From contig NZ_CP146614.1 in the NCBI RefSeq assembly GCF_037094685.1, positions 4,774,001 through 4,838,000 of the forward strand: DNA of 64,000 bases, given 5' to 3'. Below are positions 1 to 10,299 of the stretch, piece after piece. The position numbers were made by a program, and so were the translations under genes. Under the pieces are notes generated by a model. The model did not search any database and had not been told where the DNA came from. It was given only the letters and a program-made list of their open reading frames with translations. Origin of the DNA: Massilia sp. METH4 (GTDB lineage: Bacteria > Pseudomonadota > Gammaproteobacteria > Burkholderiales > Burkholderiaceae_D). Within the stretch, counting starts at the first letter, position 1; every line of letters begins with the position of its first letter.

Positions 1-1
1 G

Positions 2-520
2 GCGGTGGCGGCCGGCGGCGTGCTCGAATGGCTGCCGCAGGAAACCATCTTCTTCGACGACGCCCACGTGGAGCTCGAGCACCACGTGACGCTGGCGCCC
101 GACGCGAACTATCTCGGCTGCGAGATCCTGTGCCTGGGGCGCCGCGCCTCCGGCGAATCGTTCGCGACCGGGCGCGTCGGCCAGCGCACGTCCGTGCGGC
201 GCGGTGGCCGCCTGCTGTGGTGGGAGCAGGGCGCGCTGACGCCCGCGGCCGTCGCCAGTCCGCTGGGCCTGGCCGGGCACACCGTGTCCGCCATGCTGCT
301 GGCCGTTGGCAGGCCGGTCCCGAGCGACACCGTGGCCGCGCTGCGCGCGCTGGCGGACGGCCCGTGCTGGGGCGTGACGCAGATGAAGAACGTGCTGTGC
401 GTGCGCTGGCTGGGCCACGACAGCGAGGCCGCGCGCGAGCTGATGCTGGCAGCCTGGCGCATCGTGCGCCCGGCCGTGCTGGGGCGCGAGGCGATCGACC
501 TGCGCAGCTGGCGCACCTGA
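2..520 (+). CDS. ureD: Urease accessory protein UreD, C-terminal part
   Basis: This is the C-terminal part of UreD (UreH), the scaffold that binds apo-urease and recruits UreF and UreG during nickel insertion. The reading frame is open from the window start, so the N-terminus lies outside; about 172 residues remain. The stretch LEWLPQETIFFDDA near the start is a conserved UreD signature. It is followed by the usual beta-rich core and ends DLRSWRT. The stop lies 12 bp before ureA, and the order ureD-A-B-C-E-F-G is the standard one in Burkholderiales. No truncation other than the window edge is visible. Assignment is secure from both sequence and context. Confidence 0.93.
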   Translation, partial: AVAAGGVLEWLPQETIFFDDAHVELEHHVTLAPDANYLGCEILCLGRRASGESFATGRVGQRTSVRRGGRLLWWEQGALTPAAVASPLGLAGHTVSAMLLAVGRPVPSDTVAALRALADGPCWGVTQMKNVLCVRWLGHDSEAARELMLAAWRIVRPAVLGREAIDLRSWRT

Positions 521-532
521 AGAAAGAATCCC

Positions 533-835
533 ATGGACCTGACTCCCCGCGAAAAAGACAAGCTGCTGATTTTTACGGCCGGCCTGCTGGCCGAACGCCG
601 CCTGGCACGCGGCCTGAAACTGAATTACCCCGAAGCGGTGGCGCTGATCACGGCCGCCATCATGGAAGGCGCGCGCGACGGCAAAAGCGTCGCGCAGCTG
701 ATGTCCGAGGGCACGCAAATCCTGACCCGCGACCAGGTAATGGAGGGCATCCCCGAGATGATCCCCGATATCCAGGTCGAAGCGACTTTCCCGGACGGGA
801 GCAAGCTGGTGACCGTCCACAACCCGATACCGTGA
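533..835 (+). CDS. ureA: Urease gamma subunit UreA
   Basis: Gamma subunit of cytoplasmic nickel urease, which hydrolyses urea to ammonia and carbamate. The 100-residue length is the family norm. It opens [20 protein letters not shown] and carries the conserved [10 protein letters not shown] and VEATFPDG segments. It starts 12 bp after ureD and ends 8 bp before ureB, so it is part of one transcript. UreA, UreB and UreC form the (ABC)3 trimer. Nothing unusual is seen. Confidence 0.97.
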   Translation: MDLTPREKDKLLIFTAGLLAERRLARGLKLNYPEAVALITAAIMEGARDGKSVAQLMSEGTQILTRDQVMEGIPEMIPDIQVEATFPDGSKLVTVHNPIP

Positions 836-843
836 GGTGAAAC

Positions 844-1173
844 ATGATCCCGGGTGAATACAAACTGAACGACGGCGAGCTGCCGATCAACGATGGCCGC
901 GAGACCGTGACCATCGTCGTCGCCAACGTGGGCGACCGCCCGATCCAGGTCGGCTCGCATTTTCACTTCTTCGAGGCGAACAACGCGCTGTCGTTCGAAC
1001 GCTGGAAGGCCTACGGCAAGCGGCTCAACATCCCGGCCGGCACGGCCGTGCGCTTCGAGCCGGGCCAGCAACGCACCGTGGAACTGATCGCGGTGCAGGG
1101 CGACCGCGAAGTCTATGGCTTTGCCGGCCAGGTCATGGGCAAGCTGAAGGACAACCCCGATCAGTCGGAATAA
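844..1173 (+). CDS. ureB: Urease beta subunit UreB
   Basis: Beta subunit of urease, 109 residues. It begins [17 protein letters not shown] and contains the conserved [14 protein letters not shown] and the [15 protein letters not shown] segment typical of the family. The C-terminal tail after [10 protein letters not shown] is slightly longer than in minimal UreB proteins. It sits 8 bp after ureA and 23 bp before ureC. It packs on the alpha subunit within the urease trimer and has no catalytic residues of its own. Confidence 0.97.
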   Translation: MIPGEYKLNDGELPINDGRETVTIVVANVGDRPIQVGSHFHFFEANNALSFERWKAYGKRLNIPAGTAVRFEPGQQRTVELIAVQGDREVYGFAGQVMGKLKDNPDQSE

Positions 1174-1196
1174 AAACAGCAGAATAAGGAGATCAG

Positions 1197-2897
<1,701 letters not shown>

Positions 2898-2912
2898 ATC
2901 ACAGCCGAACCT

Positions 2913-3443
2913 ATGCTCACTCTTCACACCAAATTGACGAACGCCGAGCGTATCGACGCCTCGCTCGTGCTGCCCTATGAACTGCGTGAAAAATGCCGGC
3001 TGCGCGCCACCCTCGACACGGGCGAGGAGGTGGCGATCTTCACCGTGCGCGGCACCGTGCTGCGCGGCGGCGACCTGTTGACGGGCGAGGATGGCCGCGT
3101 GGTGAAGGTGGTAGCGGCACCGGAGGCGACCTACCGCGTGACCGCGCCGGACGCCCAGGCGCTGCTGCGCTGCGCCTTCCACCTGGGGAACCGCCACACG
3201 CAGGCGCAGGTGGAAGCGGGCTACCTGCGCATCCGCGCCGATGCCGTGCTGCGCGAGATGCTGTACGGCCTGGGCGCCACGGTGATCGCGGAGCAGGCGC
3301 CGTTCGAACCCGAATCCGGTGCTTATTCAGCTGGATTCGGCGGCGGCCACCATCACCACGACCACGGTGCCGGTCCTCTGGCGCCGATCCCGCTGCGGCA
3401 GAAGATCCACCGGCCGGGCGATCCGAAGGAGGGCGCGTCATGA
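2913..3443 (+). CDS. ureE: Urease nickel metallochaperone UreE
   Basis: UreE delivers nickel to the UreG-UreF-UreD-urease complex. The 176-residue protein has an N-terminal peptide-binding domain (MLTLHTKLTN to VVKVVAA) and a metal-binding C-terminal domain with GNRHTQAQ. A histidine-rich tail near residue 150 (GGGHHHHDHGAG) is a nickel reservoir also seen in the Klebsiella protein but absent from some species. No strong ribosome site precedes the ATG, which lies 15 bp after ureC. The stop overlaps the ureF start (ATGA), so the two are probably translationally coupled. Confidence 0.95.
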   Translation: MLTLHTKLTNAERIDASLVLPYELREKCRLRATLDTGEEVAIFTVRGTVLRGGDLLTGEDGRVVKVVAAPEATYRVTAPDAQALLRCAFHLGNRHTQAQVEAGYLRIRADAVLREMLYGLGATVIAEQAPFEPESGAYSAGFGGGHHHHDHGAGPLAPIPLRQKIHRPGDPKEGAS

Positions 3444-4123
3444 TCGCCGCCGCCCAGCTGTTGCACCTGCTGCAGTTCGCCAGCCCGCAACTGCCGATCG
3501 GTGCCTATAGCTACTCGCAGGGGCTGGAGGCGGCGCTGGAGCAGGGGCTCGTCAAGGATGCGGCCGGGGCGCATGCGTGGATCGCCCGGCAGTTGCACGA
3601 GGTCGTGGCGCGCTGGGAAGCGCCGCTGTGCTGGCGCCTGATGCAGGCGTTCACGCAGCGCGACGCGCAGCGCGTGGCCGAGCTGACGGAACAGGCCATC
3701 GCTTCGCGCGACACGGCGGAATTTCGCGCCGAGACCGTGCAGATGGGCTATTCGCTGGCGCGGCTGATCGAGGAGCTGGGCATTGCCGACGAAGGCGCGC
3801 TGGCCATGCTGAAGGATGCCGGCGAGGTGCCCCTGGTGTCGGCATACGCGTGCGCCGTGGCCGCGCTGGGCATCCCGCACGAGGAAGCCTTGCTGGCGCT
3901 GTTGTTCTCGTGGGTCGAGAACCAGGTGCTGGTGTGCGTGAAGTCGGTGCCGCTGGGGCAGGTGGCCGGGCAAAGGCTGCTGCTGTCGCTGCGGCCCGAG
4001 ATCGAGGCGGCGGCGCTGTGCGCGCAATCGCTGGCCGAACATGAATTGTCGAACTGGACGCCGGGGCTGTCGCTGCTGTCGATGCGCCACGAAGTGCAGT
4101 ACAGCCGGGTTTATCGTTCCTGA
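3440..4123 (+). CDS. ureF: Urease accessory protein UreF
   Basis: UreF, 227 residues, bridges UreD and UreG in the urease maturation complex and may gate UreG GTPase activity. The start was placed at the ATG overlapping the ureE stop because the family N-terminus [20 protein letters not shown] follows directly. The frame is open further upstream within ureE, but that part is unrelated. The conserved GLEAALEQG and C-terminal [14 protein letters not shown] ends are present. Expected all-helical cytoplasmic protein. Confidence 0.95.
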   Translation: MIAAAQLLHLLQFASPQLPIGAYSYSQGLEAALEQGLVKDAAGAHAWIARQLHEVVARWEAPLCWRLMQAFTQRDAQRVAELTEQAIASRDTAEFRAETVQMGYSLARLIEELGIADEGALAMLKDAGEVPLVSAYACAVAALGIPHEEALLALLFSWVENQVLVCVKSVPLGQVAGQRLLLSLRPEIEAAALCAQSLAEHELSNWTPGLSLLSMRHEVQYSRVYRS

Positions 4124-4154
4124 TTACCGGTCCTGGAATTTTATGGAGATTTCA

Positions 4155-4790
4155 ATGGTGGTTCAATCCAATCCACTGCGCGTGGGCATCGGCGGGCCGG
4201 TCGGCTCGGGCAAGACCGCGCTGTGCGAAATGCTGTGCAAGCGCATGCGCGACTCGGTCGACATGGCCGTCATCACGAACGATATCTATACCCGCGAGGA
4301 CATGGAAATCCTGCTGCGCGCCGAAGCGCTGCCGGCCGAGCGGCTGATGGGAGTCGAGACGGGCGGCTGCCCGCATACGGCGATCCGCGAGGATGCGTCG
4401 ATCAACCTGGAAGCCATCGCGCGCATGCAGGCCGATTTCCCCGACCTGGAGCTGATCCTGGTCGAATCCGGCGGCGACAACCTGGCCGCCACCTTCAGCC
4501 CGGAACTGTCGGACCTGACGATCTACGTGATCGACGTGGCCGGCGGCGAAAAGATCCCGCGCAAGGGCGGGCCCGGCATCACACGCTCGGACCTGCTCAT
4601 CATCAACAAGACCGACCTGGCACCGCACGTGGGCGCCAACCTGGACATCATGGCGGCCGATGCGAAACGCATGCGCGGCGAGCGGCCGTTCGTGTTCACC
4701 AACCTGCGCAGCGGCGAGGGGGTGGACAAGGTCATTGCATTCATCCGCGAACAGGGCCTGCTGGGGCAGGGCGCGGTCCACGCACGATAA
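4155..4790 (+). CDS. ureG: Urease accessory GTPase UreG
   Basis: UreG is the SIMIBI-class GTPase that drives nickel insertion into urease. The P-loop [11 protein letters not shown] lies near residues 13-23. [13 protein letters not shown], the metal-binding CPH motif in [30 protein letters not shown] and the NKTD base-specificity motif follow. The start was put at 4155 ([14 protein letters not shown]) because GGAG lies 6 bp upstream; an in-frame ATG at 4143 would add four residues (MEIS). The protein is 211 residues, the usual size. The gene is 31 bp after ureF. Confidence 0.96.
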   Translation: MVVQSNPLRVGIGGPVGSGKTALCEMLCKRMRDSVDMAVITNDIYTREDMEILLRAEALPAERLMGVETGGCPHTAIREDASINLEAIARMQADFPDLELILVESGGDNLAATFSPELSDLTIYVIDVAGGEKIPRKGGPGITRSDLLIINKTDLAPHVGANLDIMAADAKRMRGERPFVFTNLRSGEGVDKVIAFIREQGLLGQGAVHAR

Positions 4791-4804
4791 TCACGAGGAG
4801 AGAT

Positions 4805-5371
4805 ATGAAAAAACTGTTCGCCACCGCCGTCCTGCTGGCCGCCAGCGTGCCCGCGCTGGCCCACCCGGGCCATGCCGAATTGGGGTTTGCCGAGGGCGTG
4901 CTGCACCCGCTCACCGGCATCGACCACCTGCTGGCGCTGCTCGCAGCCGGCATCTGGAGCGTGCGCCAGCAGCGTGCCGAAGGCCTGAACTTGCGCGCCC
5001 GGCGGCAATCGCTGGCGCTGCCGGCCGTCTTCCTGGCGATGATGGGAGCCGGCGCCGCGGCCGGCATGGCGGGGCTGCACATTCCCGGGCTGGAAAGCGG
5101 CATCGCGTTGACCGTGATGCTGACGGGGGCGCTGGTCGCCGCCGCCGTCAAGCTGCCGGCCTGGACCGGTGCCGCACTGCTGGGCAGCTTCGCCGTCCTG
5201 CACGGCAACGCCCACGGCCTGGAATTGCCGCACGCGGCCAGCGCCGCCGGCTACCTCGGCATGAGCGCGCTGCTGCTGGGCGCCGGCCGGGCAATCGGCA
5301 CCCTGCCGCTGGCCCGCCTCGCCGGCGGCGCCATCGCCGCCGCGGGCCTGGGCATGCTGGCGCTGGCCTGA
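4805..5371 (+). CDS. HupE/UreJ-family nickel permease
   Basis: A 188-residue membrane protein of the HupE/UreJ family, likely importing or handling nickel for the urease encoded just upstream. An N-terminal signal peptide (MKKLFATAVLLAASVPALA) is followed by the hallmark HPGHAE and HPLTGIDHLLALLAAGIW motifs, whose histidines and aspartate are thought to bind metal. A second His motif, HGNAHGLELP, lies near residue 140. Five or six hydrophobic segments are visible. It starts 14 bp after ureG behind a GAGGAG site, so it is the last gene of the operon. In other species the equivalent gene is called ureJ. Confidence 0.9.
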   Translation: MKKLFATAVLLAASVPALAHPGHAELGFAEGVLHPLTGIDHLLALLAAGIWSVRQQRAEGLNLRARRQSLALPAVFLAMMGAGAAAGMAGLHIPGLESGIALTVMLTGALVAAAVKLPAWTGAALLGSFAVLHGNAHGLELPHAASAAGYLGMSALLLGAGRAIGTLPLARLAGGAIAAAGLGMLALA

Positions 5372-5372
5372 G

Positions 5373-5420
5373 CAATAGTTGCCCAAAAAACAGGGACTGT
5401 CCCCGACTTTGGGGAACAGC
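5373..5420. repeat. REP-like module (GGGAC-TGTCCCC type)
   Basis: Directly after the permease stop is a module beginning CAATAGTTGCCC, then an A-run and GGGACTGTCCCC. It resembles the module at 31911-31947, which begins AATAGTTGCCC and has the palindrome GGGG-TCTGT-CCCC. The remaining 80 bp up to 5500 shows no gene. This may be a scattered REP-type repeat that also works as a transcription terminator between convergent genes. Confidence 0.55.
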
Positions 5421-5500
5421 CAGCAAAATCAGAGAGTTATGGTTTGAGCTGCAATTGCTGAGCTGGTCGCAAAACAACAGAGTTGCCTGAAACCGTGCCG

Positions 5501-6133
5501 TTAACGCGGCTCCTTGCGCCGCTCGCCAAGCACGATGGGCGCGGCGTTCTCGGGATGCTTGCCCTGGTGCCCCTCATACACGGCACGGATCGCGGCCATG
5601 TCGCGCTCCGGGTCGCCCGTCATCCATAGCTGGTCCGTCACGCGCAGCACCTTGTTCGGGTAGTCCAGGTAGACGAGCACCAGCGGCACCTTTGCTTCCA
5701 GCGCCAGGTGATAAAAGCCGCTCTTCCAGTTCGGCCGGTAGCCGCGCGTGCCTTCGGGCGTGATGGCGAGCCAGTACCAGTCGGCGGCCAGCATGCGCTC
5801 GGCCTGGGCGCGGATCATCCCCTGCGGCGCGGTGCGGTCCACCGGCTGGCCGTTGAGCCAGCGGAACCAGCGGCCGAGCACGGGGATGCGGAACAGCGAA
5901 TCCTTGGCCAGCCAGCGGAACGGCAAGTCCAGCGCCCACTTGCCGAACAGTCCAACGAGGAAATCCCAGTTCGACGTGTGCGGATAGACGACCACGATGC
6001 CGCGCGGGCCGGGCAGGGGCCGGTACAGCATCTTCCAGCCGAAGAAATGCAGAACTCGCAAGGACAGCCGCTGTCCAAAGGTAGGCAGCTGGGTTGCCCG
6101 CAGCCGGTGGTCGTTGATTCCCTGGTCGTTCAT
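5501..6133 (-). CDS. 1-acyl-sn-glycerol-3-phosphate acyltransferase family (PlsC-like)
   Basis: A 210-residue lysophospholipid acyltransferase-like protein. The catalytic H-x4-D box appears as HTSNWD and the substrate-binding box as TPEGTRG; between them lies DSLFRIPVLGRWFRWLNGQPVDR in the expected order. A hydrophobic segment precedes the first box (VVVYP). The start at 6133 (MNDQGINDHRL) was preferred because AGGA lies about 8 bp upstream; an in-frame ATG at 6199 would add 22 unrelated residues. It stands alone, convergent with the urease operon. Substrate cannot be deduced; it could act in membrane lipid or lipid A-like acylation. Confidence 0.85.
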   Translation of the reverse strand: MNDQGINDHRLRATQLPTFGQRLSLRVLHFFGWKMLYRPLPGPRGIVVVYPHTSNWDFLVGLFGKWALDLPFRWLAKDSLFRIPVLGRWFRWLNGQPVDRTAPQGMIRAQAERMLAADWYWLAITPEGTRGYRPNWKSGFYHLALEAKVPLVLVYLDYPNKVLRVTDQLWMTGDPERDMAAIRAVYEGHQGKHPENAAPIVLGERRKEPR

Positions 6134-6417
6134 TTCGTGTCCTGACGTGTTGGCGCGGGGCACCGCGTTGCCCAGCCTGGAATTGCGGTGCCGCGCCATG
6201 CCGGCTTTTCACTTCGTGAAAACCGCGGACGGCATTCTATCCCTGCCGATCCGGTGCGGCAAGGCGCCCGCGGGCGGTATTGCGCGAACTGCAAGGATGC
6301 GCCGATCGCCGCGCAGGCGTGGCGCCGGCGGACAAGACTGCAGGACGGATCGATGCGAAGCGCCGTGACCGGCGGCGACCAGCGCGGCTTTGTCTCCCCA
6401 CAACCACCGTGTGCCAC

Positions 6418-7776
6418 ATGTTGACGAGAAAACTACTCTGCATGCCCGCGCCCGACCCCGCAACCGGGGTAATGCTGCGCGCGGCCGCCGATTTCGACGT
6501 GCGCACGGCGCGCGACCCTGCCCAGGCACGCGAGTTTCTCCGCGCGCACCCGGTGCCCGTCGCCATCGTCGTGCTCGGCAGACCAGTGGGGACAAGGGCA
6601 CTGGAGGAACTGTTGCGCGAACATCCGCGCACCCGGTGGGTCGCGCTGTGCAGCCCCGCCGCGCTGGACGACGCCGCGTGCCGCCGCCTGGTTGCCGAGC
6701 ATTGCATCGATTTTCACACCGCCCCCGTCGAGGCGGCGCGGCTGAGGCAGACACTGGGCCACGCCCATGGCATGGCGAGGCTGGAGGCCGCGCTTGCCAC
6801 GCAGCCCCGCGCAGCGGAGCCGCCGGCGGCCGAGTCGCAGTTCGCCCGCCTGACGGGCAACAGCGAAGCGATCGCGCGGCTGCGGCGGCAGTTGCGCAAG
6901 GTGGCGGCCGCCGATGCGCCAGTGCTCATCTGGGGCGAAAGCGGCACCGGCAAGGAGCTGGCCGCCCGCTCCGTGCATGAAGGGTCGGCGCGCGCGGCGG
7001 GCCCCTTCGTGCCGATCAATTGCGGCGCGATCCCCGCCAACCTGGTGCAGTCCGAGCTGTTCGGCCACGAGCGGGGCGCGTTCACCGGTGCCGGGCGGGC
7101 ACGCCCCGGGTTGATCGAGTCGGCCGCCGGCGGCTCGGTCTTCCTCGACGAGATCGGCGACCTGCCGCTCGACATGCAGGCCAACCTGCTGCGCTTCCTG
7201 CAGGAAAAGACCATCTACCGCCTGGGCGGCACCCGGCCGCTGCCGGTCGACGTGCGCGTGATCGCGGCGTCCCACGTGCGGCTGGAAGAAGCGGTGGCGC
7301 GCGGCACATTCCGCGAAGACCTGTACTACCGCCTCAACGTGCTGGCGCTGGAAATGCCGGCGCTGCGCGAGCGGCGCGAGGACGTGCCCGCGCTCGCCGA
7401 AACCTTTTTCCGCGACCATGCGCGCGAGCGCTCGGCGCACGTGCGCGGCTTTTCGCACGGCGCGCTGGAAGCGATGCGCGCCCATCACTGGCCCGGCAAT
7501 GTGCGCGAACTGCATAACCGCGTGCGGCGCGCCGCCGTGATGGCGGAAGGCAGGCTGATTCAACCCCACGACCTGGGGCTGGACACCGCGGCCATGCCCC
7601 CGCTGCCCCTGCATGGCGCCCGAGTGCAGGCCGAACGGCGCGTCATCGAGGCCGGCCTCGGTGCCGGCAAGAGCATCACCCACGTGGCGCGCGAGCTGGG
7701 CGTCTCGCGCATGACCGTGTACCGGCTGATGGCCAAGCACCGCATCGCTCCGCCGGCGCGCAAGCGCGAGCCCTAG
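6418..7776 (+). CDS. VpsR-like sigma-54-dependent transcriptional activator
   Basis: A 452-residue bacterial enhancer-binding protein. The N-terminal ~125 residues look like a degenerate receiver domain of the VpsR type (ends in a [22 protein letters not shown] segment) without the usual phosphoacceptor acidic pocket. The AAA+ core has Walker A GESGTGKE at residues 173-180, the sigma-54 contact loop GAFTGA at 220-225, and Walker B FLDEIGD. A C-terminal Fis-type helix-turn-helix ([18 protein letters not shown]) binds DNA. It lies immediately upstream of a sigma-54 promoter and the repeat-protein operon at 8272-13811, which it probably controls. Its TAG stop is formed by the end of a MITE-like element. 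Confidence 0.9.
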   Translation: MLTRKLLCMPAPDPATGVMLRAAADFDVRTARDPAQAREFLRAHPVPVAIVVLGRPVGTRALEELLREHPRTRWVALCSPAALDDAACRRLVAEHCIDFHTAPVEAARLRQTLGHAHGMARLEAALATQPRAAEPPAAESQFARLTGNSEAIARLRRQLRKVAAADAPVLIWGESGTGKELAARSVHEGSARAAGPFVPINCGAIPANLVQSELFGHERGAFTGAGRARPGLIESAAGGSVFLDEIGDLPLDMQANLLRFLQEKTIYRLGGTRPLPVDVRVIAASHVRLEEAVARGTFREDLYYRLNVLALEMPALRERREDVPALAETFFRDHARERSAHVRGFSHGALEAMRAHHWPGNVRELHNRVRRAAVMAEGRLIQPHDLGLDTAAMPPLPLHGARVQAERRVIEAGLGAGKSITHVARELGVSRMTVYRLMAKHRIAPPARKREP

Positions 7777-7954
7777 GGAAGCGCTGATTTATTCATGGCG
7801 GCGATCTTGGCCCTGAAAAACGCGCCCAGCTGCGGCACAAATGGCCCGCCATACCGGCGGCCGCACCCCCCAGTATGACGGGCCATTTGCGTCTTGCTGG
7901 ACACGCTTTTCAGGACCAATCTCATCCACCAGCAATAAATCAGCGCTTCCCTAG
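7773..7954. mobile_element. MITE-like palindromic element with 21-bp perfect inverted ends
   Basis: A 182-bp sequence is bounded by perfect 21-bp inverted repeats at 7773-7793 and 7934-7954, each beginning CTAGGGAAGCGCTGAT when read inward. The interior is also self-complementary: AAATGGCCCGCCATAC near 7840 pairs with GTATGACGGGCCATTT near 7874, and the segments around 7806 and 7905 also match. The whole element can fold into one long hairpin. No transposase is encoded. The left end supplies the TAG stop of the upstream regulator. CTAG flanks fit the IS630-family preference for CTAG targets with TA duplication. Confidence 0.75.
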
Positions 7955-7991
7955 GCGCCGGAGCAGCGGCCGCGTTCGCCGCACTGTGGGC

Positions 7992-8009
7992 TGTCACGCG
8001 AATGTGACA
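7992..8009. promoter_or_regulatory. Palindromic site 1, candidate enhancer for the sigma-54 activator
   Basis: TGTCAC-N6-GTGACA, with one more paired base on each side. It lies about 190 bp upstream of the predicted start of transcription at about 8193. It is one of two sites with the same arms and the same 6-bp spacer. Confidence 0.5.
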
Positions 8010-8074
8010 GACGATTCGCCAGCTGTACTGAAAGGGGCGGACGGCAGCCCGGCAGTTCCAGCGCCGCGTTCGCT

Positions 8075-8092
8075 TGTTACTCCTGAGTGACA
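8075..8092. promoter_or_regulatory. Palindromic site 2, candidate enhancer for the sigma-54 activator
   Basis: TGTTAC-N6-GTGACA, one mismatch from site 1. The centres of the two sites are 83 bp apart, about eight helical turns, so both would face the same side of the DNA. The site lies about 110 bp upstream of the predicted start, a normal distance for enhancer binding. Confidence 0.5.
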
Positions 8093-8166
8093 CAGGGCGT
8101 CCGCGGCGCCCAGCCCTCGCCGTGGAAGTCCAACGATTTCAACCATTTAGCACGATCGCAGGCTCA

Positions 8167-8181
8167 TGGCACCAAGCTTGC
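8167..8181 (+). promoter_or_regulatory. Sigma-54 (-24/-12) promoter
   Basis: TGGCAC-N5-TTGC with GG at 8168-8169 and GC at 8180-8181, the correct 10-bp separation. It matches the core -24/-12 consensus completely. It lies 90 bp before the start codon at 8272, so a leader of about 79 nt is expected. The presence of an enhancer-binding protein gene next door supports it. Confidence 0.8.
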
Positions 8182-8271
8182 GATAAGTCGCTGGCGCGGC
8201 GAACCCGCGCGTATCGGGTCGACCCGATAGACAAGCCCAGATGGCCCAACCCTTTCAGCGAGGATATTCAA

Positions 8272-10227
8272 ATGAAGAAAACCATGCTTGCCACGGCGAT
8301 CACGCTAGCCTGCGGCGGGGCGTATGCCCAGGCGACCGACCCCGCGTCGGCCGTAACGCAAAGCGGCGCGGGAGCCCACGCCAACGACGGTTCCACGGCG
8401 ACCATCGACAACAGCTACCGCGACACCAGCTCCAACCGTGACAACACGCAGGCCAACAACAATAACAACAGCACCGGCTACGCGAGCGCCCTTGCCACCG
8501 GCGCCGCTTCCGCCAACAACGGCGCCACCGCCACCGCCAACCTCGACAACGCCTTCAATACTTCGACCGCCACCGCGAACAGCACGCTGACGGGCACCGT
8601 CAGCGGCAATACCGTGCAAAACATCGGTAATGTCGCCACCAACAACGGTGGCGCCAACGGCGCCAATGGCACCGGCGGCGTCGGCGGCGCTGGCAACGGC
8701 GGCAATGGTGCCGCCACGGCAGGTGCCGGCGGCGCCGGCAACGGCGCGGCCGGCGCGAGCGGCGGTGCCGGCGGTGTCGCCACCATCGGCAACGCCGCGG
8801 GTGGGGCGGGCACGGGTGGCCAGGCCTACGGAGGCAATGCCACGAATGGCGCCGTCAACGGTGGCGCCGGCGGGGGCGGCGGCTACGCTTCGGGCGCCAC
8901 CACGGGTGCCGGTGGCGCGGGTGGCGCGGGCGGCTATGGCGGCGCCGGCGGCGCCAGCTCCGATGGCTATGGTGGCGCGGGCGGCGCCGGCGCGGCGGGT
9001 GGCACCGGTAACGGCGGGGCCGGTGGGTTGGCCGGCGCGGCCACCGGTGGCGCCGGCGGCAGCAGCGGCAATGCAACCGGCGGCGCCGGCGGCAATGGCG
9101 GTGCCACGGGCGCCGCAAGCGGCGGTGCGGGCGGCAGCGGCGGCCTGGGCGGCGTGGGTGGTGCCGGCGGCACGGGTGGTGGCGGTGCGGCCGGCGGCTA
9201 TGCGCATTCCGGCGGCGCCGTGGTGACCAGCACGTCGACATCGGGCAATGGCACCGGCGGCAACGGCCCCGGCGGCATGGGCAGCGGTGGCGCGGGCACC
9301 GGCGGCTATGCCACCACGGGCGGCGCCACCGGTACCAACTCGAGCGGCACGCCATCCGGCGAACCGCCGCCCAGCACGGGTAACCAGACAGCCAACGGCA
9401 ACGCGGGCGGGGCCACGGCGGGCGCCGGCAGCGGTGGAGCCGGGACTGGAGGTGCCGGCGGCGGCGGCGACGGCAGCGGTGGTGCGTCGAGCACCGGTGC
9501 CGGCACGGCGAATGCGGGCACGACCACGGGCGGCGCGGGCGGTGCCGGTGCGGCCGGTGGTGCCGGTGCGGCCGGCGGCGCTGGCGGCGCGGGCGGCTCC
9601 GGCGCGGCCGGCACCAACACGGCGGGTAACGGCGCGGCGGGCGGCACCAACACGTCCGGTGCCGGCGGCGCGGGGGCAACGGCCAGCACGAGCAGCGGTG
9701 CCGGTGCGGCGGGCACCGGGGGCGCGGGCGGCAATGGCGCGGCCGGCGGCAGCGGCAGCAGCACGGCGGGTGCCGGTGCCGCAGGCGGGGCCGGCGGTGC
9801 GGGTGCCGCCAGCGGTGACGCAACGAACACGGCCGGCGCCGGCGCGGCAGGCGGCGCCGGCACGGGCGGCACGGCAACGGCAGGCGCGGGTACGGGCGGC
9901 GCGGGAACGGGCGGCAGCGCAACGAATGGCAACGCCACGGCCGGTGACGGCGGGGCTGGTGGAGCCGGTGGCGCGGGCTCGGGTGGCGCGGGCGGCTCTA
10001 CCGGCGCAACCACCGCCGGTGCGGGCACGGGAGGTGCCGGTGCCGGCGGAACGGGTGGCGCCGGTGGCAGCAACACGGTCAATGCCGGCACCTTCAATAT
10101 GTCCAACACGATGAGCGGCGTGGCGCAATCGGCGGCGGGCATTTCCGTGATCAGCCAGAACAGCGGCATCAGCTCGCTCGTGCAGCAGGGCGTGAACGTC
10201 CAGGCGAACCTGAACCTCGGCCGCTAG
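8272..10227 (+). CDS. Large secreted Gly/Ala-rich repeat protein, candidate functional amyloid/fibre subunit
   Basis: A 651-residue protein with a Sec signal peptide (MKKTMLATAITLACGGAYA). Residues ~21-123 are rich in Asn, Thr, Ser and Ala. Residues ~124-600 are a low-complexity GGAGG/GGX region with few charged or bulky residues. The last 51 residues form a distinct domain containing SQNSGISSLVQQGVN, close to the motif at the C-terminus of the next gene product. The start is set by GAGG 7 bp before the ATG. It is the first gene behind the sigma-54 promoter and is followed by a C39-type protease and an outer-membrane barrel, as in Fap amyloid operons, so an exported fibre or matrix protein is inferred. 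The overall family is not recognised. Confidence 0.8.
   Translation: MKKTMLATAITLACGGAYAQATDPASAVTQSGAGAHANDGSTATIDNSYRDTSSNRDNTQANNNNNSTGYASALATGAASANNGATATANLDNAFNTSTATANSTLTGTVSGNTVQNIGNVATNNGGANGANGTGGVGGAGNGGNGAATAGAGGAGNGAAGASGGAGGVATIGNAAGGAGTGGQAYGGNATNGAVNGGAGGGGGYASGATTGAGGAGGAGGYGGAGGASSDGYGGAGGAGAAGGTGNGGAGGLAGAATGGAGGSSGNATGGAGGNGGATGAASGGAGGSGGLGGVGGAGGTGGGGAAGGYAHSGGAVVTSTSTSGNGTGGNGPGGMGSGGAGTGGYATTGGATGTNSSGTPSGEPPPSTGNQTANGNAGGATAGAGSGGAGTGGAGGGGDGSGGASSTGAGTANAGTTTGGAGGAGAAGGAGAAGGAGGAGGSGAAGTNTAGNGAAGGTNTSGAGGAGATASTSSGAGAAGTGGAGGNGAAGGSGSSTAGAGAAGGAGGAGAASGDATNTAGAGAAGGAGTGGTATAGAGTGGAGTGGSATNGNATAGDGGAGGAGGAGSGGAGGSTGATTAGAGTGGAGAGGTGGAGGSNTVNAGTFNMSNTMSGVAQSAAGISVISQNSGISSLVQQGVNVQANLNLGR
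8641..10071 (+). repeat. Glycine-rich coding repeat region
   Basis: About 1.4 kb of degenerate GGC/GGT/GCG-rich coding repeats specifying GGAGG, GGTGG and GNGG units, with occasional TNT, SSG and YA inserts. It is not a perfect tandem array, which suggests old expansion followed by drift. Such DNA is prone to length variation between strains. Confidence 0.85.
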
Positions 10228-10299
10228 GCGGCAGTGCATGCGGGCGGCCGGTGCGGCCGGCCGTCCGCCTGGTCTTCGAAGTGGTCGAATGGAGGCGAC

